From assembly GCF_001570365.1 (NCBI RefSeq), contig NZ_BBYK01000047.1, positions 82,900 through 146,899 of the forward strand: a DNA stretch of 64,000 nt, written 5' to 3'. The notes under the pieces are model-generated. The model searched no databases and was not told the DNA's origin. It worked only from the letters and a program-made list of their open reading frames with translations. The translations under genes were made by a program, and so were the position numbers. The stretch is from Microtetraspora fusca. Lineage in GTDB: Bacteria > Actinomycetota > Actinomycetes > Streptosporangiales > Streptosporangiaceae. Shown here one piece after another: positions 54,369 through 63,288 of this stretch; within the stretch, counting starts at the first letter, position 1; each line of letters begins with the position of its first letter.

Positions 54369-55820
54369 TCAGGCGGATGCCCGGCGGTGGATCGACTTGT
54401 ACGTGATGTACTGCGCCAAACCTTCGACGCCGTACTCGACACCGAGCCCGGAGTCGTGGCGCCCGCCGAACGGCGCCGCGTGGTTGGAGGCGAAGAAGTT
54501 GATGCCGACGGATCCGGTGTCGATCCGCTCAGCGACGGCCTGCGCCTTGTCCGGGTCCGAGGAGAACACGATGCCGCCCAAACCGAAGTCGGTCGCGTTC
54601 GCGATGCGGATCGCCTCGTCGATGTCGCCGTATCGCTGCACGGTGACCACGGGGCCGAAGATCTCCTCGCGGGCCACGCGCATCCGAGGTGTGACATCGG
54701 CCAGCACGGTGGGCTCGATGAAGAAACCGGGGCGATCGGTGCGGGCGCGTCCCCCCGTGGTGACGCGCGCCCCTTCGGTGCGAGCCGACTCGATGAACTC
54801 GGACACGATCTCGAACTGGCGGCGGGTGGCGACCGGCCCGAAGACCGTGTCCGGGTCGAACGGATCGCCCTGAGGCGCGGCGGCGATCGTGCGGGTCACG
54901 CGGTCCACGATCTCGTCGTACCGCGTGTCCGGCGCCAGAATCCGGGTCGAGATGTAGCACGTCTGGCCGGTATTGCGCATGCAGGAGCGGATGAGCACCT
55001 GAGAGAAGTGGTCGAGGTCGACGTCGTCGAGGACGATCGCCGCGGACTTGCCGCCGAGTTCCAGGGTGACGGGCCTGAGCAGCTCACCGCAGGCGGCCGC
55101 GATGCGCCGGCCGACGTCCGTCGATCCGGTGAACGCGACCTTGTCGACGCCTGGATGGCGCACGAGGGCGTCGCCGGTCAGCCCGGTCCCGGTCACCAGG
55201 TTGACGACGCCGGGCGGCACACCGGCGTCGGCCGCCGCCTCGACGACGAACCGGATCGACAGAGGCGTGGCCTCGGCGGGCTTGACGACGGTCGCGCACC
55301 CGGCCAGCAGCGCGGGAGCGAGCTTGATCGCGACAAGGTTGATCGGGAAGTTCCAGGGTGCGATGAGCGCGCAGACGCCGATCGGCTCCCGGCGTACCAG
55401 CGTCTCTCCGATGCCGGTCGGAAAGGGACGGACGTCCTCGCGCTCCAGCTCCGGGGCGAGGGAGGCGAAGTAGCGGAAGACAGCCGCGGCGTTGGCGGCG
55501 GCTCCGCCGGTCTCGGCGATGGGCGAGCCGTTCTCGCGCGTGTTGGTGATCGCGAGGGGTTCGGCGCGCTTCTCGATCTCGTCGGCGATGCGCCGCAGTG
55601 CTTCCGCCCTTTCGCTCGGGCGGAGCCCCGGCCACGGCCCGGTGTCGAAGGCGCGGCGCGCCGCGGCGACCGCGGCGTCGAGGTCGTCCCGGGTGGCGGC
55701 CGGGACGCTGCCCCACATCTCCTCGGTCGCCGGGTCGGTGATCCCGATGCGCTCCGAACCGGTGGACGACACCCATGCTCCGTCGATGAAGTGGTCGTCC
55801 ACGTGCGTCCAGGGGATCAT
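54369..55820 (-). CDS. NAD(P)-dependent aldehyde dehydrogenase
   Basis: This 483-residue ALDH superfamily enzyme has cofactor motif FTGSTDVGRRIA, the catalytic Glu in LELGGKSAAIVL, the catalytic Cys in NTGQTCYISTRIL, and APWNFPINLVAIKLAPALLAG. It oxidises an aldehyde to the acid. It is the last gene of the IclR-associated catabolic operon, coupled by ATGA to the HD-domain gene (55817-55820). With the SDR it probably takes an alcohol made by the P450 to a carboxylate. Confidence 0.93.
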   Translation of the reverse strand: MIPWTHVDDHFIDGAWVSSTGSERIGITDPATEEMWGSVPAATRDDLDAAVAAARRAFDTGPWPGLRPSERAEALRRIADEIEKRAEPLAITNTRENGSPIAETGGAAANAAAVFRYFASLAPELEREDVRPFPTGIGETLVRREPIGVCALIAPWNFPINLVAIKLAPALLAGCATVVKPAEATPLSIRFVVEAAADAGVPPGVVNLVTGTGLTGDALVRHPGVDKVAFTGSTDVGRRIAAACGELLRPVTLELGGKSAAIVLDDVDLDHFSQVLIRSCMRNTGQTCYISTRILAPDTRYDEIVDRVTRTIAAAPQGDPFDPDTVFGPVATRRQFEIVSEFIESARTEGARVTTGGRARTDRPGFFIEPTVLADVTPRMRVAREEIFGPVVTVQRYGDIDEAIRIANATDFGLGGIVFSSDPDKAQAVAERIDTGSVGINFFASNHAAPFGGRHDSGLGVEYGVEGLAQYITYKSIHRRASA

Positions 55821-56485
55821 CGCAGCACGTCCGTCTTCAGCAGGGCTTCGGAGCGCGCCAGTGAGGCGAGGGCCATCTCGATGGCCGCCTGGGTGAGCAA
55901 CTCGGGCACGATCTCCGCGCGCAGCCGGTCGCAGTAGGTCGCCGGGTCCATCGAGAACCACCCGGAGGCGAGCGCGATGCCGGCGTGGTCGAACCGCCAC
56001 AAGCGGTCGGCGTCCCGCACCAGCGCGTCTTCCAGCGAATACGCTTCGGCCCGCGTGTCGTGACCGTCGATGATCGCGGTGACCTGCTCGATGAAGGCGT
56101 CGTCGTATCCCAGCGGCGGCAGCACCTCGCGGGCGATCTCGCACCCCTGCTTCTCGTGCTCGTACCGGATGGCGGCCTTGCGCCAGTCGCCGGTGAAGCC
56201 TTCGGCGATAATCCGGGACTCGTCGACCCGCCCCCAGCCGACGTCGTGCAGCAGGATCGCCACTCTGACGAGCAGCGCGTCGGCCTCGGGGTGGGCGTCG
56301 CAGAGCCGCTCGGCGTACGCGAGGGACACGGGCAGGTGGATGTCGTTGGACCGTACCCGGGTCTCCGGCACGACCGCCGACCAGATCGTGTCCAGATCGG
56401 TGCCGCGGGCCGGGGTGAGCGCGATCGGCGAGGTGTCGACCGGCCCGTTGGCCGGGACCGGGGCCGCGGGGAGGGGCGTCGTCAT
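55817..56485 (-). CDS. HD-domain phosphohydrolase-like protein
   Basis: This 222-residue protein has an HD domain in the middle: H in HLPVSLAYAERL, the HD doublet in AILLHDVGWGRVD, further ligands HEKQGCEI and DGHDTRAE, and the final D in RDADRLWRFD. HD proteins are metal-dependent phosphohydrolases or related lyases. In an operon with a PEP-synthase-like phosphotransferase, a phosphate-ester substrate is a reasonable guess. ATGA overlaps at both ends (56482, 55817). Confidence 0.85.
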   Translation of the reverse strand: MTTPLPAAPVPANGPVDTSPIALTPARGTDLDTIWSAVVPETRVRSNDIHLPVSLAYAERLCDAHPEADALLVRVAILLHDVGWGRVDESRIIAEGFTGDWRKAAIRYEHEKQGCEIAREVLPPLGYDDAFIEQVTAIIDGHDTRAEAYSLEDALVRDADRLWRFDHAGIALASGWFSMDPATYCDRLRAEIVPELLTQAAIEMALASLARSEALLKTDVLR

Positions 56486-57759
56486 GCTGGCTGGTTCCCT
56501 TCGTCGGGGGCGGCGACTTCCGCGAGCAGCGACCTCAGAGGAACGGCCGGGTCGGCGACGGCGTCGGGCGGCAGCGTCACTCCCTTGGTGAGCGCCTGTT
56601 TGACGGCCATGAAGTCGAGTGGAACGTTGACGCAGTCCGCGGCGACCAGACGGTCACCGCGGTAGTACAGGACCGAGTGTTTGAGCGGGTCGGCGGGGCT
56701 GCGGACGACGGTGCGGTCGTAGCCGGACGAAAGGCCGGCGATCTGCAGTTTGAGGTCGCCCTGGTTGGACCAGAACCACGGGATACCCGCGTACTCCCCC
56801 TGCCGGCCGATCAGGGCGTGGGCCGCGACCTTGGCCTGTTCGATGGCGTGATTGACGCTCTCGAAGCGGACGCGCTCGCCCGCGGGTGAGCCGGGCACGG
56901 GGTTGGGGAGGTTGGCGCAGTCGCCGACGGCGAGTGTCGTGCCGTCGGAGGCGACGGCATGGCGATCGACGACGATGCCGTTGTCGCAGCGCAGCCCCAT
57001 CTCCTCGGCGAGTTCGGTGTTCGGGACGACGCCGATGCCGACGAGGACGATGTCGGCCGCGATCTCCTCGCCGCCGGCGCGGACGGCGCGCACCTTGCCG
57101 CCATGGCCGACGATCTCGTCCACGGCGCTGCCGAGCCGGATGTCGATGCCGGCTCGACGATGGTGGTCGAGGATGAACCGCGAGGTCTCGGCTCCGACGG
57201 CGCGCGCCACCAGGCGGTCGGCGAACTCCAGGAGCGTGACCCGCTTGCCGAGGGCGTGCAGGCCGGCGGCGGCCTCGATGCCGATGAACCCTCCGCCGAT
57301 GACGACCACGCGCTCGGCCCCCGCCGTACGGGCCTTGAGTTCGAGTGCGTCATCGGCGTTGCGCAGGTAGAGCACCCCGTCCAGGCCGGCGCCGGGGACA
57401 TCGAGCCGCCGGGCCCGTGCCCCGACGGTCAGTGCCAGCCGGCCGAACGGGAACGCACGTCCACTGGTCGACCATGCGGTGCCCGTGCCGTCCGGTGTGG
57501 TGACGATCTTCTCGATGCGTTCACCCTTGACGACGGTGATGCGATGCTCGTCCCAGAACTCCTGGCTCCGGAAGATCAGAGATTCCTTGGTGATCTTGTC
57601 CTGGAGGAAGTCCTTGGACAGCGCGGGCCGCTGGTAGGGACGGTGATTCTCATCGCCCAGCAGGGTCACCGGCGCGGCATACCCCAGGGCGCGCGACGAC
57701 ACCGCCAGCTGCACCCCCGCCTGGGAGGAACCGATGATCAACAGGCCGTTCTCGCTCAT
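56482..57759 (-). CDS. Ferredoxin reductase (rhodocoxin/putidaredoxin-reductase type)
   Basis: This 425-residue FAD/NADH oxidoreductase has an FAD motif LLIIGSSQAGVQLAVS. The NADH motif is VVIGGGFIGIEAAAGL, and ADIVLVGIGVVPNTELAEEMGL and LAVGDCANL are also visible. A reductase C-terminal domain completes the protein. It passes electrons from NADH to the 2Fe-2S ferredoxin encoded 1 nt upstream, which then feeds the P450 at the head of the operon: a complete class I P450 chain. Confidence 0.94.
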   Translation of the reverse strand: MSENGLLIIGSSQAGVQLAVSSRALGYAAPVTLLGDENHRPYQRPALSKDFLQDKITKESLIFRSQEFWDEHRITVVKGERIEKIVTTPDGTGTAWSTSGRAFPFGRLALTVGARARRLDVPGAGLDGVLYLRNADDALELKARTAGAERVVVIGGGFIGIEAAAGLHALGKRVTLLEFADRLVARAVGAETSRFILDHHRRAGIDIRLGSAVDEIVGHGGKVRAVRAGGEEIAADIVLVGIGVVPNTELAEEMGLRCDNGIVVDRHAVASDGTTLAVGDCANLPNPVPGSPAGERVRFESVNHAIEQAKVAAHALIGRQGEYAGIPWFWSNQGDLKLQIAGLSSGYDRTVVRSPADPLKHSVLYYRGDRLVAADCVNVPLDFMAVKQALTKGVTLPPDAVADPAVPLRSLLAEVAAPDEGNQPA

Positions 57760-57760
57760 G

Positions 57761-58081
57761 TCAGACCTGTGTCTCGGGCAGTGTGACGCGCAGGCCCATG
57801 TCCTCGGTCACCCGGATCTGGCACGACAGCCGCGACGTGCCGGTGCGGTCGACGGCCGTGCCCCACAGCATCTCGTCCTCCATCTCCTCCATCGGCGGGA
57901 GAGAGGCGAAGTCGTCCTCGTCGACGATGACATGGCAGGTCGCGCACGACAGTGATCCGCCGCATTCGGCGACGACGCCGCTGATGCCGTTGCGTACGGC
58001 GGTCTCCATCACCGAGTCGCCGATGTTGGCCTCGATGGTTCGCGTCTCGCCGTCGGCGGCGGCGAAGGTGATCTTCGGCAT
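57761..58081 (-). CDS. 2Fe-2S ferredoxin (putidaredoxin/adrenodoxin type)
   Basis: This 106-residue ferredoxin has cluster ligands in AECGGSLSCATCHV (C-x5-C-x2-C) and SRLSCQIRV, the adrenodoxin-type spacing, and the MEEMEDEMLWG acidic helix used for partner docking. It shuttles single electrons from the adjacent reductase to the P450 at 61839-63098. Confidence 0.95.
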   Translation of the reverse strand: MPKITFAAADGETRTIEANIGDSVMETAVRNGISGVVAECGGSLSCATCHVIVDEDDFASLPPMEEMEDEMLWGTAVDRTGTSRLSCQIRVTEDMGLRVTLPETQV

Positions 58082-58100
58082 GCTGCTCCTGGTGGTGGTC

Positions 58101-58868
58101 TCAGATGAACTGGCGGCCGCCGTCGACGACCAGGGTCTGTCCGCTCGTGTAGGCGGCGCCGGGTCCGGCGAGGAAGAGCGCGGCGCCGACGATGTCGTCC
58201 GGCCGGCCGGCGCGTCGCAACGCTCCCCGGTCGACGCCGTAGGACTCGGCGTTCTCGATGAGCCCGTAGCTTGCCTCGGTGAGCGTGAAGCCGGGGGCGA
58301 TCGCGTTGACCGTGATCGATCGGCGGCCGAGCTCCTTGGCCATGACCCGGGTCATGGCGATGACCGCGCCCTTGGAGGCGACGTAGTGGGCCCACTGCTC
58401 CGAACCGGAGTAGACGGTGGCCGAGGACAGGTTGACGACCCGGCCGCCCTCGGGCAGGTACGGGCTGGCCGCCCGCACGACCAGCCACGGTCCCTTGACG
58501 TTGACCGCCATCACCCGATCCCACTCGGCGGGATCGATCTGCTCCAGAGGTGAGCGGGTCACGGTGGCGTACAGCGCGGCGTTGTTGACGAGTACGTCGA
58601 TCCTCCCGCCGCCGAAGTCCGCCACCGCCGCCGCGAGCGCTTCGGTGGAATCGACGGAGGTCACATCGACGTGTCCGTGCCAGGCGGCGGCGCCTGCTTC
58701 CTTGACGAGGCGGGCGGTCTCCTCGGCTCCGTCGGCGTCGATGTCGGCGACGGCTACGGCGTATCCGTGCGAGGCGAAGCCCAGGGCGAAGGCGCGGCCG
58801 AGGCCGCCGGCCGCTCCCGTGACGAGTACGGTGCGCCCGGCGCCCGCGGCGTCCGGAGTGGTCGGCAC
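58101..58868 (-). CDS. Short-chain dehydrogenase/reductase
   Basis: This 255-residue classical SDR has cofactor motif TGAAGGLGRAFA, the NNAALYA strand, catalytic Ser in VVNLSSATVY, and the YxxxK pair in HYVASKGAV. Asp in VADIDADG favours NAD(H). The GTG start at 58866-58868 has GAGGACTGAGG upstream and lies 3 nt past the PEP-synthase-like gene. It probably oxidises the alcohol formed by the P450 to an aldehyde or ketone. Confidence 0.93.
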   Translation of the reverse strand: MPTTPDAAGAGRTVLVTGAAGGLGRAFALGFASHGYAVAVADIDADGAEETARLVKEAGAAAWHGHVDVTSVDSTEALAAAVADFGGGRIDVLVNNAALYATVTRSPLEQIDPAEWDRVMAVNVKGPWLVVRAASPYLPEGGRVVNLSSATVYSGSEQWAHYVASKGAVIAMTRVMAKELGRRSITVNAIAPGFTLTEASYGLIENAESYGVDRGALRRAGRPDDIVGAALFLAGPGAAYTSGQTLVVDGGRQFI

Positions 58869-58871
58869 GCC

Positions 58872-60695
58872 TCAGTCCTCGAGGATCTCGACACGGCCGG
58901 CGTTGCCGTCGACCCGGATGAGCTGCCCGGTACGGATCGTCGTCGATCCGTTGCCGGTCCCCGTGACAGCGGGAAGGCCGTACTCGCGGCAGACGATCGC
59001 GGCGTGGCTCATCATGCCGCCGATGTCGGTGACGGTCGCCTTGATCTTGCCGAAGATCGGTCCCCACGACGGCGCGGTGATCGTGGCGACGAGGATCTCG
59101 CCCTCCTGGACCTCGCTCAGCTGGTCGGCGTGGTGGACGACACGGGCGCGTCCCTCGGCGACGCCGGGCGAGGCGGACATGCCCGTGATGGCGCTGTCGG
59201 AGCCGGAGTCGTCGCCGAGCCACTGCTGGACCTGCTCGGTCGTGATGCCCCACAGCATCATCGTGAACGGCTCGGTGATCTGGGCCGGCGGCGTGTTGAG
59301 CGCGGGCTGCGGACGCCGGCTGCCGAGGGCGTCGATGATGCCGCGGCGGCGGTCGATCTCCGCGGGCCAGTAGCTCGGTCCGGTCGCCTCGGCGCCGACC
59401 GCCCATCCGGTCACGAGGTCGAACAGGGCGTCGCGCACCTCGCCGCGGGTGAGGTACAGCAGGTCGCCCTCGTCGGCCCAGAAGCCGGCCGCCACGAACA
59501 CCCTGCTGAGCTCACGGACCTTGCGCCAGAACACCCCCATCGTCCAGTGCTCGATGTAGAAGTTGTGGTTCTCGACATACGGGTACGCGGTCACGGCCAG
59601 ACCGTGCTTGACGTCGAAGGCGGCCAGGTTCTCCCCGTCGAGCAGCGACCGGTACTCGGCCACGATCCGGTCGCGCTCGGCGACGAGCTCGTCGATCGGG
59701 CGGAGGATCCGCTGCCCCTCGTCGACCCGGCGGATGTAGTCCTTGATGTAGCCCAGGGGGATCTCCTGGTGCTCGATCCAGTACTTGTCGTGTCCGTAGA
59801 AGCCGTTGCCGACGGTGAAGTTGAACCAGGGGTCCTGGGCGGCGCGGTAAGCGTCCAGCCACCGCCGCCCACCGGAGAGATCGCCGACGCGAGCCAGGGT
59901 CCCCTCGACGTCGTCGGTGTTCTCGAACGCGGACTGCAGGCCGAGCTCGACCGCGAGCGTGGCGAGCTTCTTCAGCTCGTCGTCGGGACGGAACAGCTCC
60001 ATGTCGACGCCCTGGACCATCTTGGCGATGGCCTGGTCGGGGATGTCGGGGAAGACCTGCTTGGCGAAGGTGAAGAAGTCGAGGTAGGCCAGATAGCCGA
60101 GGTTGAGGAACTCGAAGTGGTACTGCCAGTTCTGGTAGACGAGCTGGATAAGCCGGTCGTAGTTCTCCATCAGGACTTCGGAGCCGTCCTTGGCCTTGCC
60201 GCTGACGATGTCGGCGAACGGCACCATCTCCGGGAGGCCGGCGAAGGTCAGCGTCTCCAGTTCGTCGATGGTGGCGCGGACCTTGAGCTTCCACTGCTCC
60301 AGCAGGCTGTCCCAGTTCTGGAAGTAGTGGCCGACCCGCCGCTCGAACTCGGGCACTCGGGCCGCGATCCGGTTCTCGGGCACCGGCACGGGGCTCATGT
60401 AGAGGTAGCCGAGGTGGATCTTGAACTCGATGCCGTTGGCCGGGGGAATGAGCAGGTGCCTGGTGTTGTACTGGCCCAGACACTTGACCGCGAACTCGCC
60501 GCCGATGGTCTCGAACGGCTTGAACACCGTCGGCCAGTGCTGGCTGTCGCAGAACCAGAACTTCTCGTCGTCCGAGCCGCTCAGGTTCTGGAACACGAGG
60601 TTGTAGGGGTAGAGCTTCTCCCAGCCTTCCGCGCCCGGAGGAACCGGCAGCTCCGATGGCCGCGGGAAGGACTTCACTGCGGGTTCGACAGTCAT
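58872..60695 (-). CDS. PEP-synthase-like phosphotransferase, catalytic-His subunit (phenylphosphate synthase alpha-like)
   Basis: The 607 residues end with the swivelling PEP-utiliser domain. The phospho-accepting His is in TDIGGMMSHAAIVCREYGLPAV (about residue 565), with GVAEGRARVV and EGEILVATITAPSWGP nearby. The first 500 residues are a helical region without the ATP-grasp domain, which is encoded next door (60733-61842). This split (about 70 kDa plus 40 kDa) matches phenylphosphate synthase subunits rather than one-chain PEP synthase or rifampicin phosphotransferase. The reaction would be phosphoryl transfer from ATP via phospho-His to a phenol or alcohol. The acceptor is unknown. Confidence 0.82.
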   Translation of the reverse strand: MTVEPAVKSFPRPSELPVPPGAEGWEKLYPYNLVFQNLSGSDDEKFWFCDSQHWPTVFKPFETIGGEFAVKCLGQYNTRHLLIPPANGIEFKIHLGYLYMSPVPVPENRIAARVPEFERRVGHYFQNWDSLLEQWKLKVRATIDELETLTFAGLPEMVPFADIVSGKAKDGSEVLMENYDRLIQLVYQNWQYHFEFLNLGYLAYLDFFTFAKQVFPDIPDQAIAKMVQGVDMELFRPDDELKKLATLAVELGLQSAFENTDDVEGTLARVGDLSGGRRWLDAYRAAQDPWFNFTVGNGFYGHDKYWIEHQEIPLGYIKDYIRRVDEGQRILRPIDELVAERDRIVAEYRSLLDGENLAAFDVKHGLAVTAYPYVENHNFYIEHWTMGVFWRKVRELSRVFVAAGFWADEGDLLYLTRGEVRDALFDLVTGWAVGAEATGPSYWPAEIDRRRGIIDALGSRRPQPALNTPPAQITEPFTMMLWGITTEQVQQWLGDDSGSDSAITGMSASPGVAEGRARVVHHADQLSEVQEGEILVATITAPSWGPIFGKIKATVTDIGGMMSHAAIVCREYGLPAVTGTGNGSTTIRTGQLIRVDGNAGRVEILED

Positions 60696-60732
60696 GACTA
60701 TCGGGGTCCTTGTCGTGAGAGGCGAAGTCGGT

Positions 60733-61842
60733 TCAGTTCGTCACGCTCGCGGCGCGGCCCGCGGTCAGATGCGCGGTGATGCTGCCGAGGCTGAAGCCGA
60801 CGGGGGGTGGCGACGCCGTCGCCGGTGCGGCGACCGGCTTCGGCTTGGACGAATGGACGGTCTCCGGCCGTGACTGCAGCAGGAGCAGGTTCTGTCCGTC
60901 AGGAAGGTCCGCGTCGAGCGCCCACTCGACGTCCTGCGGGCACGCGTAGTGCCGCTCGGCGCGCTTGGCGAGTTCGGCGACGGCCTTGACCTGGTCGTCG
61001 GTCAGGCTCCGGACCGCTCGCCTGGCCGCGTCCACGTCGCGCTCGACGAGCCGGCCGCCGGCGCCGTCGGGCACCAGCTCGATGTGCTTGTCGCCGACGT
61101 GCTCCTCGACGATGCACATCAGCACCTTGTCGACCAGGATGTTGTCCGGTGTGACGTGGCCGGACACGACCGCCTCGCCCACCCCCCAGGACGCGTCGAT
61201 CGTGATCTTCGAGCGGTCCCCGTTGCGGGGGTTGAGCGTCATCGCCACCCCGGCGACCCGGGCATGGACCATCTTCTGGACGGCGACGGCCATCGAGAGT
61301 CCGTCTTCGGGGACGGCGTTCCGCAGCCGGTACGTGATGGCGCGGCTGGTGTAGAGCGAGGCCCAGCACTTGCGGATGTGGTCGTGGACGTCGTGCTCGT
61401 CGACGAGCCACAGGTAGGTGTCCTGCTGGCCGGCGAAGCTCGCGTCCGGCAGATCCTCGGCGGTCGCCGACGACCGGACGGCCACCGGCACCGGCCGCTC
61501 GAACCGCCCCTGGAAGTCCGCCCACGCCTCGATCACCGGGCGTCGCAGCCGCTCTGGCACGGGGCGCGCGCAGATCTCGTCGCGGATGGCCGCCGACACG
61601 GCGTCGACGCTGACCACATCGTCGGGGTCGAGCCGGTTGAGCCTGTTCGCGATCACGTCGCGCAGCCCGGACTCCTCGACGAACGCGTCGTACAGCGCGG
61701 TGGTCACCGCGAAGCCCGGCGGCACGGGCATGCCGGCGGCGGTCATCGTGACCAGGGAGGCGCACTTCCCTCCGAGGAGGGCATGGTCCGGCTCGGTTCC
61801 GCCGTCGAAGAACTGGACGTACCGCGTGTCGAAGCCGCTCAT
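60733..61842 (-). CDS. PEP-synthase-like ATP-binding subunit (phenylphosphate synthase beta-like)
   Basis: This 369-residue protein covers only the PEP/pyruvate-binding ATP-grasp domain of PEP synthase: LLGGKCASLVTMTAAGMPVPPGFAVTT, AVRSSATAEDLPDASFAGQQDT, VQKMVHARVAGVAMTLNP, and DVEWALD...LLLQSRPETV near the end. A Pro/Ala-rich tail (about 335-369) replaces the His and C-terminal domains. It should form the phospho-His on the partner protein 37 nt downstream, releasing AMP and phosphate. It overlaps the P450 stop (ATGA, 61839-61842). Confidence 0.85.
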   Translation of the reverse strand: MSGFDTRYVQFFDGGTEPDHALLGGKCASLVTMTAAGMPVPPGFAVTTALYDAFVEESGLRDVIANRLNRLDPDDVVSVDAVSAAIRDEICARPVPERLRRPVIEAWADFQGRFERPVPVAVRSSATAEDLPDASFAGQQDTYLWLVDEHDVHDHIRKCWASLYTSRAITYRLRNAVPEDGLSMAVAVQKMVHARVAGVAMTLNPRNGDRSKITIDASWGVGEAVVSGHVTPDNILVDKVLMCIVEEHVGDKHIELVPDGAGGRLVERDVDAARRAVRSLTDDQVKAVAELAKRAERHYACPQDVEWALDADLPDGQNLLLLQSRPETVHSSKPKPVAAPATASPPPVGFSLGSITAHLTAGRAASVTN

Positions 61843-63098
61843 GCGCGGGCCTCCCACTCCACCGGGACGCTGACCGGAGAACGGAACGAGAGGTTCTGAC
61901 CGAAGGCGATCCGCGCGTCCTCGCGCAGCCGGACATCCGGGATGAGGCGGGCGATCTCCTCGATCGCGATCCTGGCCTGGAGCTTGGCGAGCATGTTGCC
62001 CAGGCAGTAGTGGATGCCGAATCCGAACGAGAGGTGCTCGCGCGCGTTGGGCCGGTCGATGTCGAAGACCTCCGGATCGTCGAACTTGGCGGCGTCCCGG
62101 TTCGCCGATCCCATGACGAGGAGGATGTCGGCTCCCTTCGGGATGTCGACGCCGCCGATCCGCGTGTCCGCCAGCGCGCGTCGCCGCCACGCCACGATCG
62201 ATCCGCTGTGGCGCAACACCTCGTCGATGGCCGCCGGGATGAGCGAGGGACGGTCGACGACGCGCTGCCACTGGTCACGATGCGACAGCAGGACACGCAG
62301 GGCGTTCGCGATCAGGGTGGTGGTCGTCTCATGACCGGCGAACAGCAGGCTGTAGACGACAGAGGCGATCTCATGGTCGGAGATCTCGTCTCCGGCGGCC
62401 TGGGCCCGCACCAGGTCGCCGACCAGGGAGCCGCGCTCGTGCTCGTGGGCGTCGGCCACCAGGCGAAGGCATTCCTGCCAGTAGTCGACGAGGTTGTGCG
62501 CGTGCGGGATCTGCTCCTGATCGCTCAGGTCGCCCCAGGTCATCGCGGCCCGCGAGTCCGACCAGCGTTTGAAGGTGTCCACCTTGCCGGTGTCCGCCCC
62601 GATCAGCGTGAGGATGGTGACCGTCGGGACGTCGTAGGCGAGGTCGCGGACGAAGTCCCCGGCGGCCTCGGGCCGAGCCAGCATCCGCTCCAGCAGGGTG
62701 ACGACGTGCTGCCGGATGCTCGGCTCAAGTGCCTTGTAACGGCGAGGCGTGAAGGCCTTGGCGGCCACCTTGCGGATGCGGGTGTGCTCCGGAGGAACAC
62801 GCGCCGACAGGCCCGAGTAGGCCGTGAACCCGCCGTCGAGCATGATCCGCGTGGCTTCCGGCCCACGCTCGCGGACCGGTGCCTGGGCGTTCTCGCTGCT
62901 GAAGGTCTTCCAGTCCTCGAAGACCGCCTTGACGTCGTCGTACCGCGTGACCACCCAGCATCCGATGCGCTCGTCGAACATGACGGGCTCTTCGGAACGC
63001 AGCGCCGCGTACGCCGGGAAGGGGTCGTTCTGGTCGAACGGCTCATATCCGTGGTGGACGGGACACGATCGCGGGGCGGCGGTGAGGTTTGCGGTCAC
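61839..63098 (-). CDS. Cytochrome P450 (catabolic, class I)
   Basis: This P450 of about 419 residues has I-helix AGHETTTTLIANAL with an intact acid-alcohol pair, the ExxR region VLRHSGSIVAWRRRAL and the haem loop SFGFGIHYCLGNMLAKL. The GTG at 63096-63098 is preferred (GGAG 6 nt upstream); a GTG four codons earlier (63108-63110) is the alternative. It heads an operon that also encodes its ferredoxin and reductase. It probably hydroxylates the growth substrate, which downstream genes then oxidise. A housekeeping or PKS role is unlikely. Confidence 0.93.
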   Translation of the reverse strand: MTANLTAAPRSCPVHHGYEPFDQNDPFPAYAALRSEEPVMFDERIGCWVVTRYDDVKAVFEDWKTFSSENAQAPVRERGPEATRIMLDGGFTAYSGLSARVPPEHTRIRKVAAKAFTPRRYKALEPSIRQHVVTLLERMLARPEAAGDFVRDLAYDVPTVTILTLIGADTGKVDTFKRWSDSRAAMTWGDLSDQEQIPHAHNLVDYWQECLRLVADAHEHERGSLVGDLVRAQAAGDEISDHEIASVVYSLLFAGHETTTTLIANALRVLLSHRDQWQRVVDRPSLIPAAIDEVLRHSGSIVAWRRRALADTRIGGVDIPKGADILLVMGSANRDAAKFDDPEVFDIDRPNAREHLSFGFGIHYCLGNMLAKLQARIAIEEIARLIPDVRLREDARIAFGQNLSFRSPVSVPVEWEARA

Positions 63099-63288
63099 GC
63101 TCAACTCCACTTCATTTCGGGCATTTCCGAAGTTTCATCAGTGTGAGGCCGGAACGTGACTGGTCACAATGCGCGGTTTCCATTCAGCGGAAGCGAGCGT
63201 GCGTGAAGGTTCCGTGGAGAGTCGCTGATGTGAGCGGACGTCACGTGTTCCAGGGACGGAGCGGGCGTGGCCGCGGCCCGGAACGGGG
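63099..63288 (-). promoter_or_regulatory. Promoter region of the P450 catabolic operon
   Basis: This 190-bp gap lies between the IclR-family regulator gene and the P450. It contains the short dyad TTCGG-N6-CCGAA (63116-63131) and a TTTCC-N7-GGAAG element near 63180-63196, both reminiscent of IclR-family half-sites (GGAA/TTCC). Either could be the operator. The -10/-35 elements are not certain. Confidence 0.4.

Noticed and set aside
58671-60779. Plus-strand open frame of 702 codons
   Set aside because: Antisense to the SDR and PEP-synthase-like genes; long only because of GC-rich codon mirroring.
58872-61842. Rifampicin phosphotransferase
   Set aside because: That enzyme is a single chain with ATP-grasp, rifampicin-binding and His domains. 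Here the ATP and His parts are on two proteins and the neighbours are catabolic.
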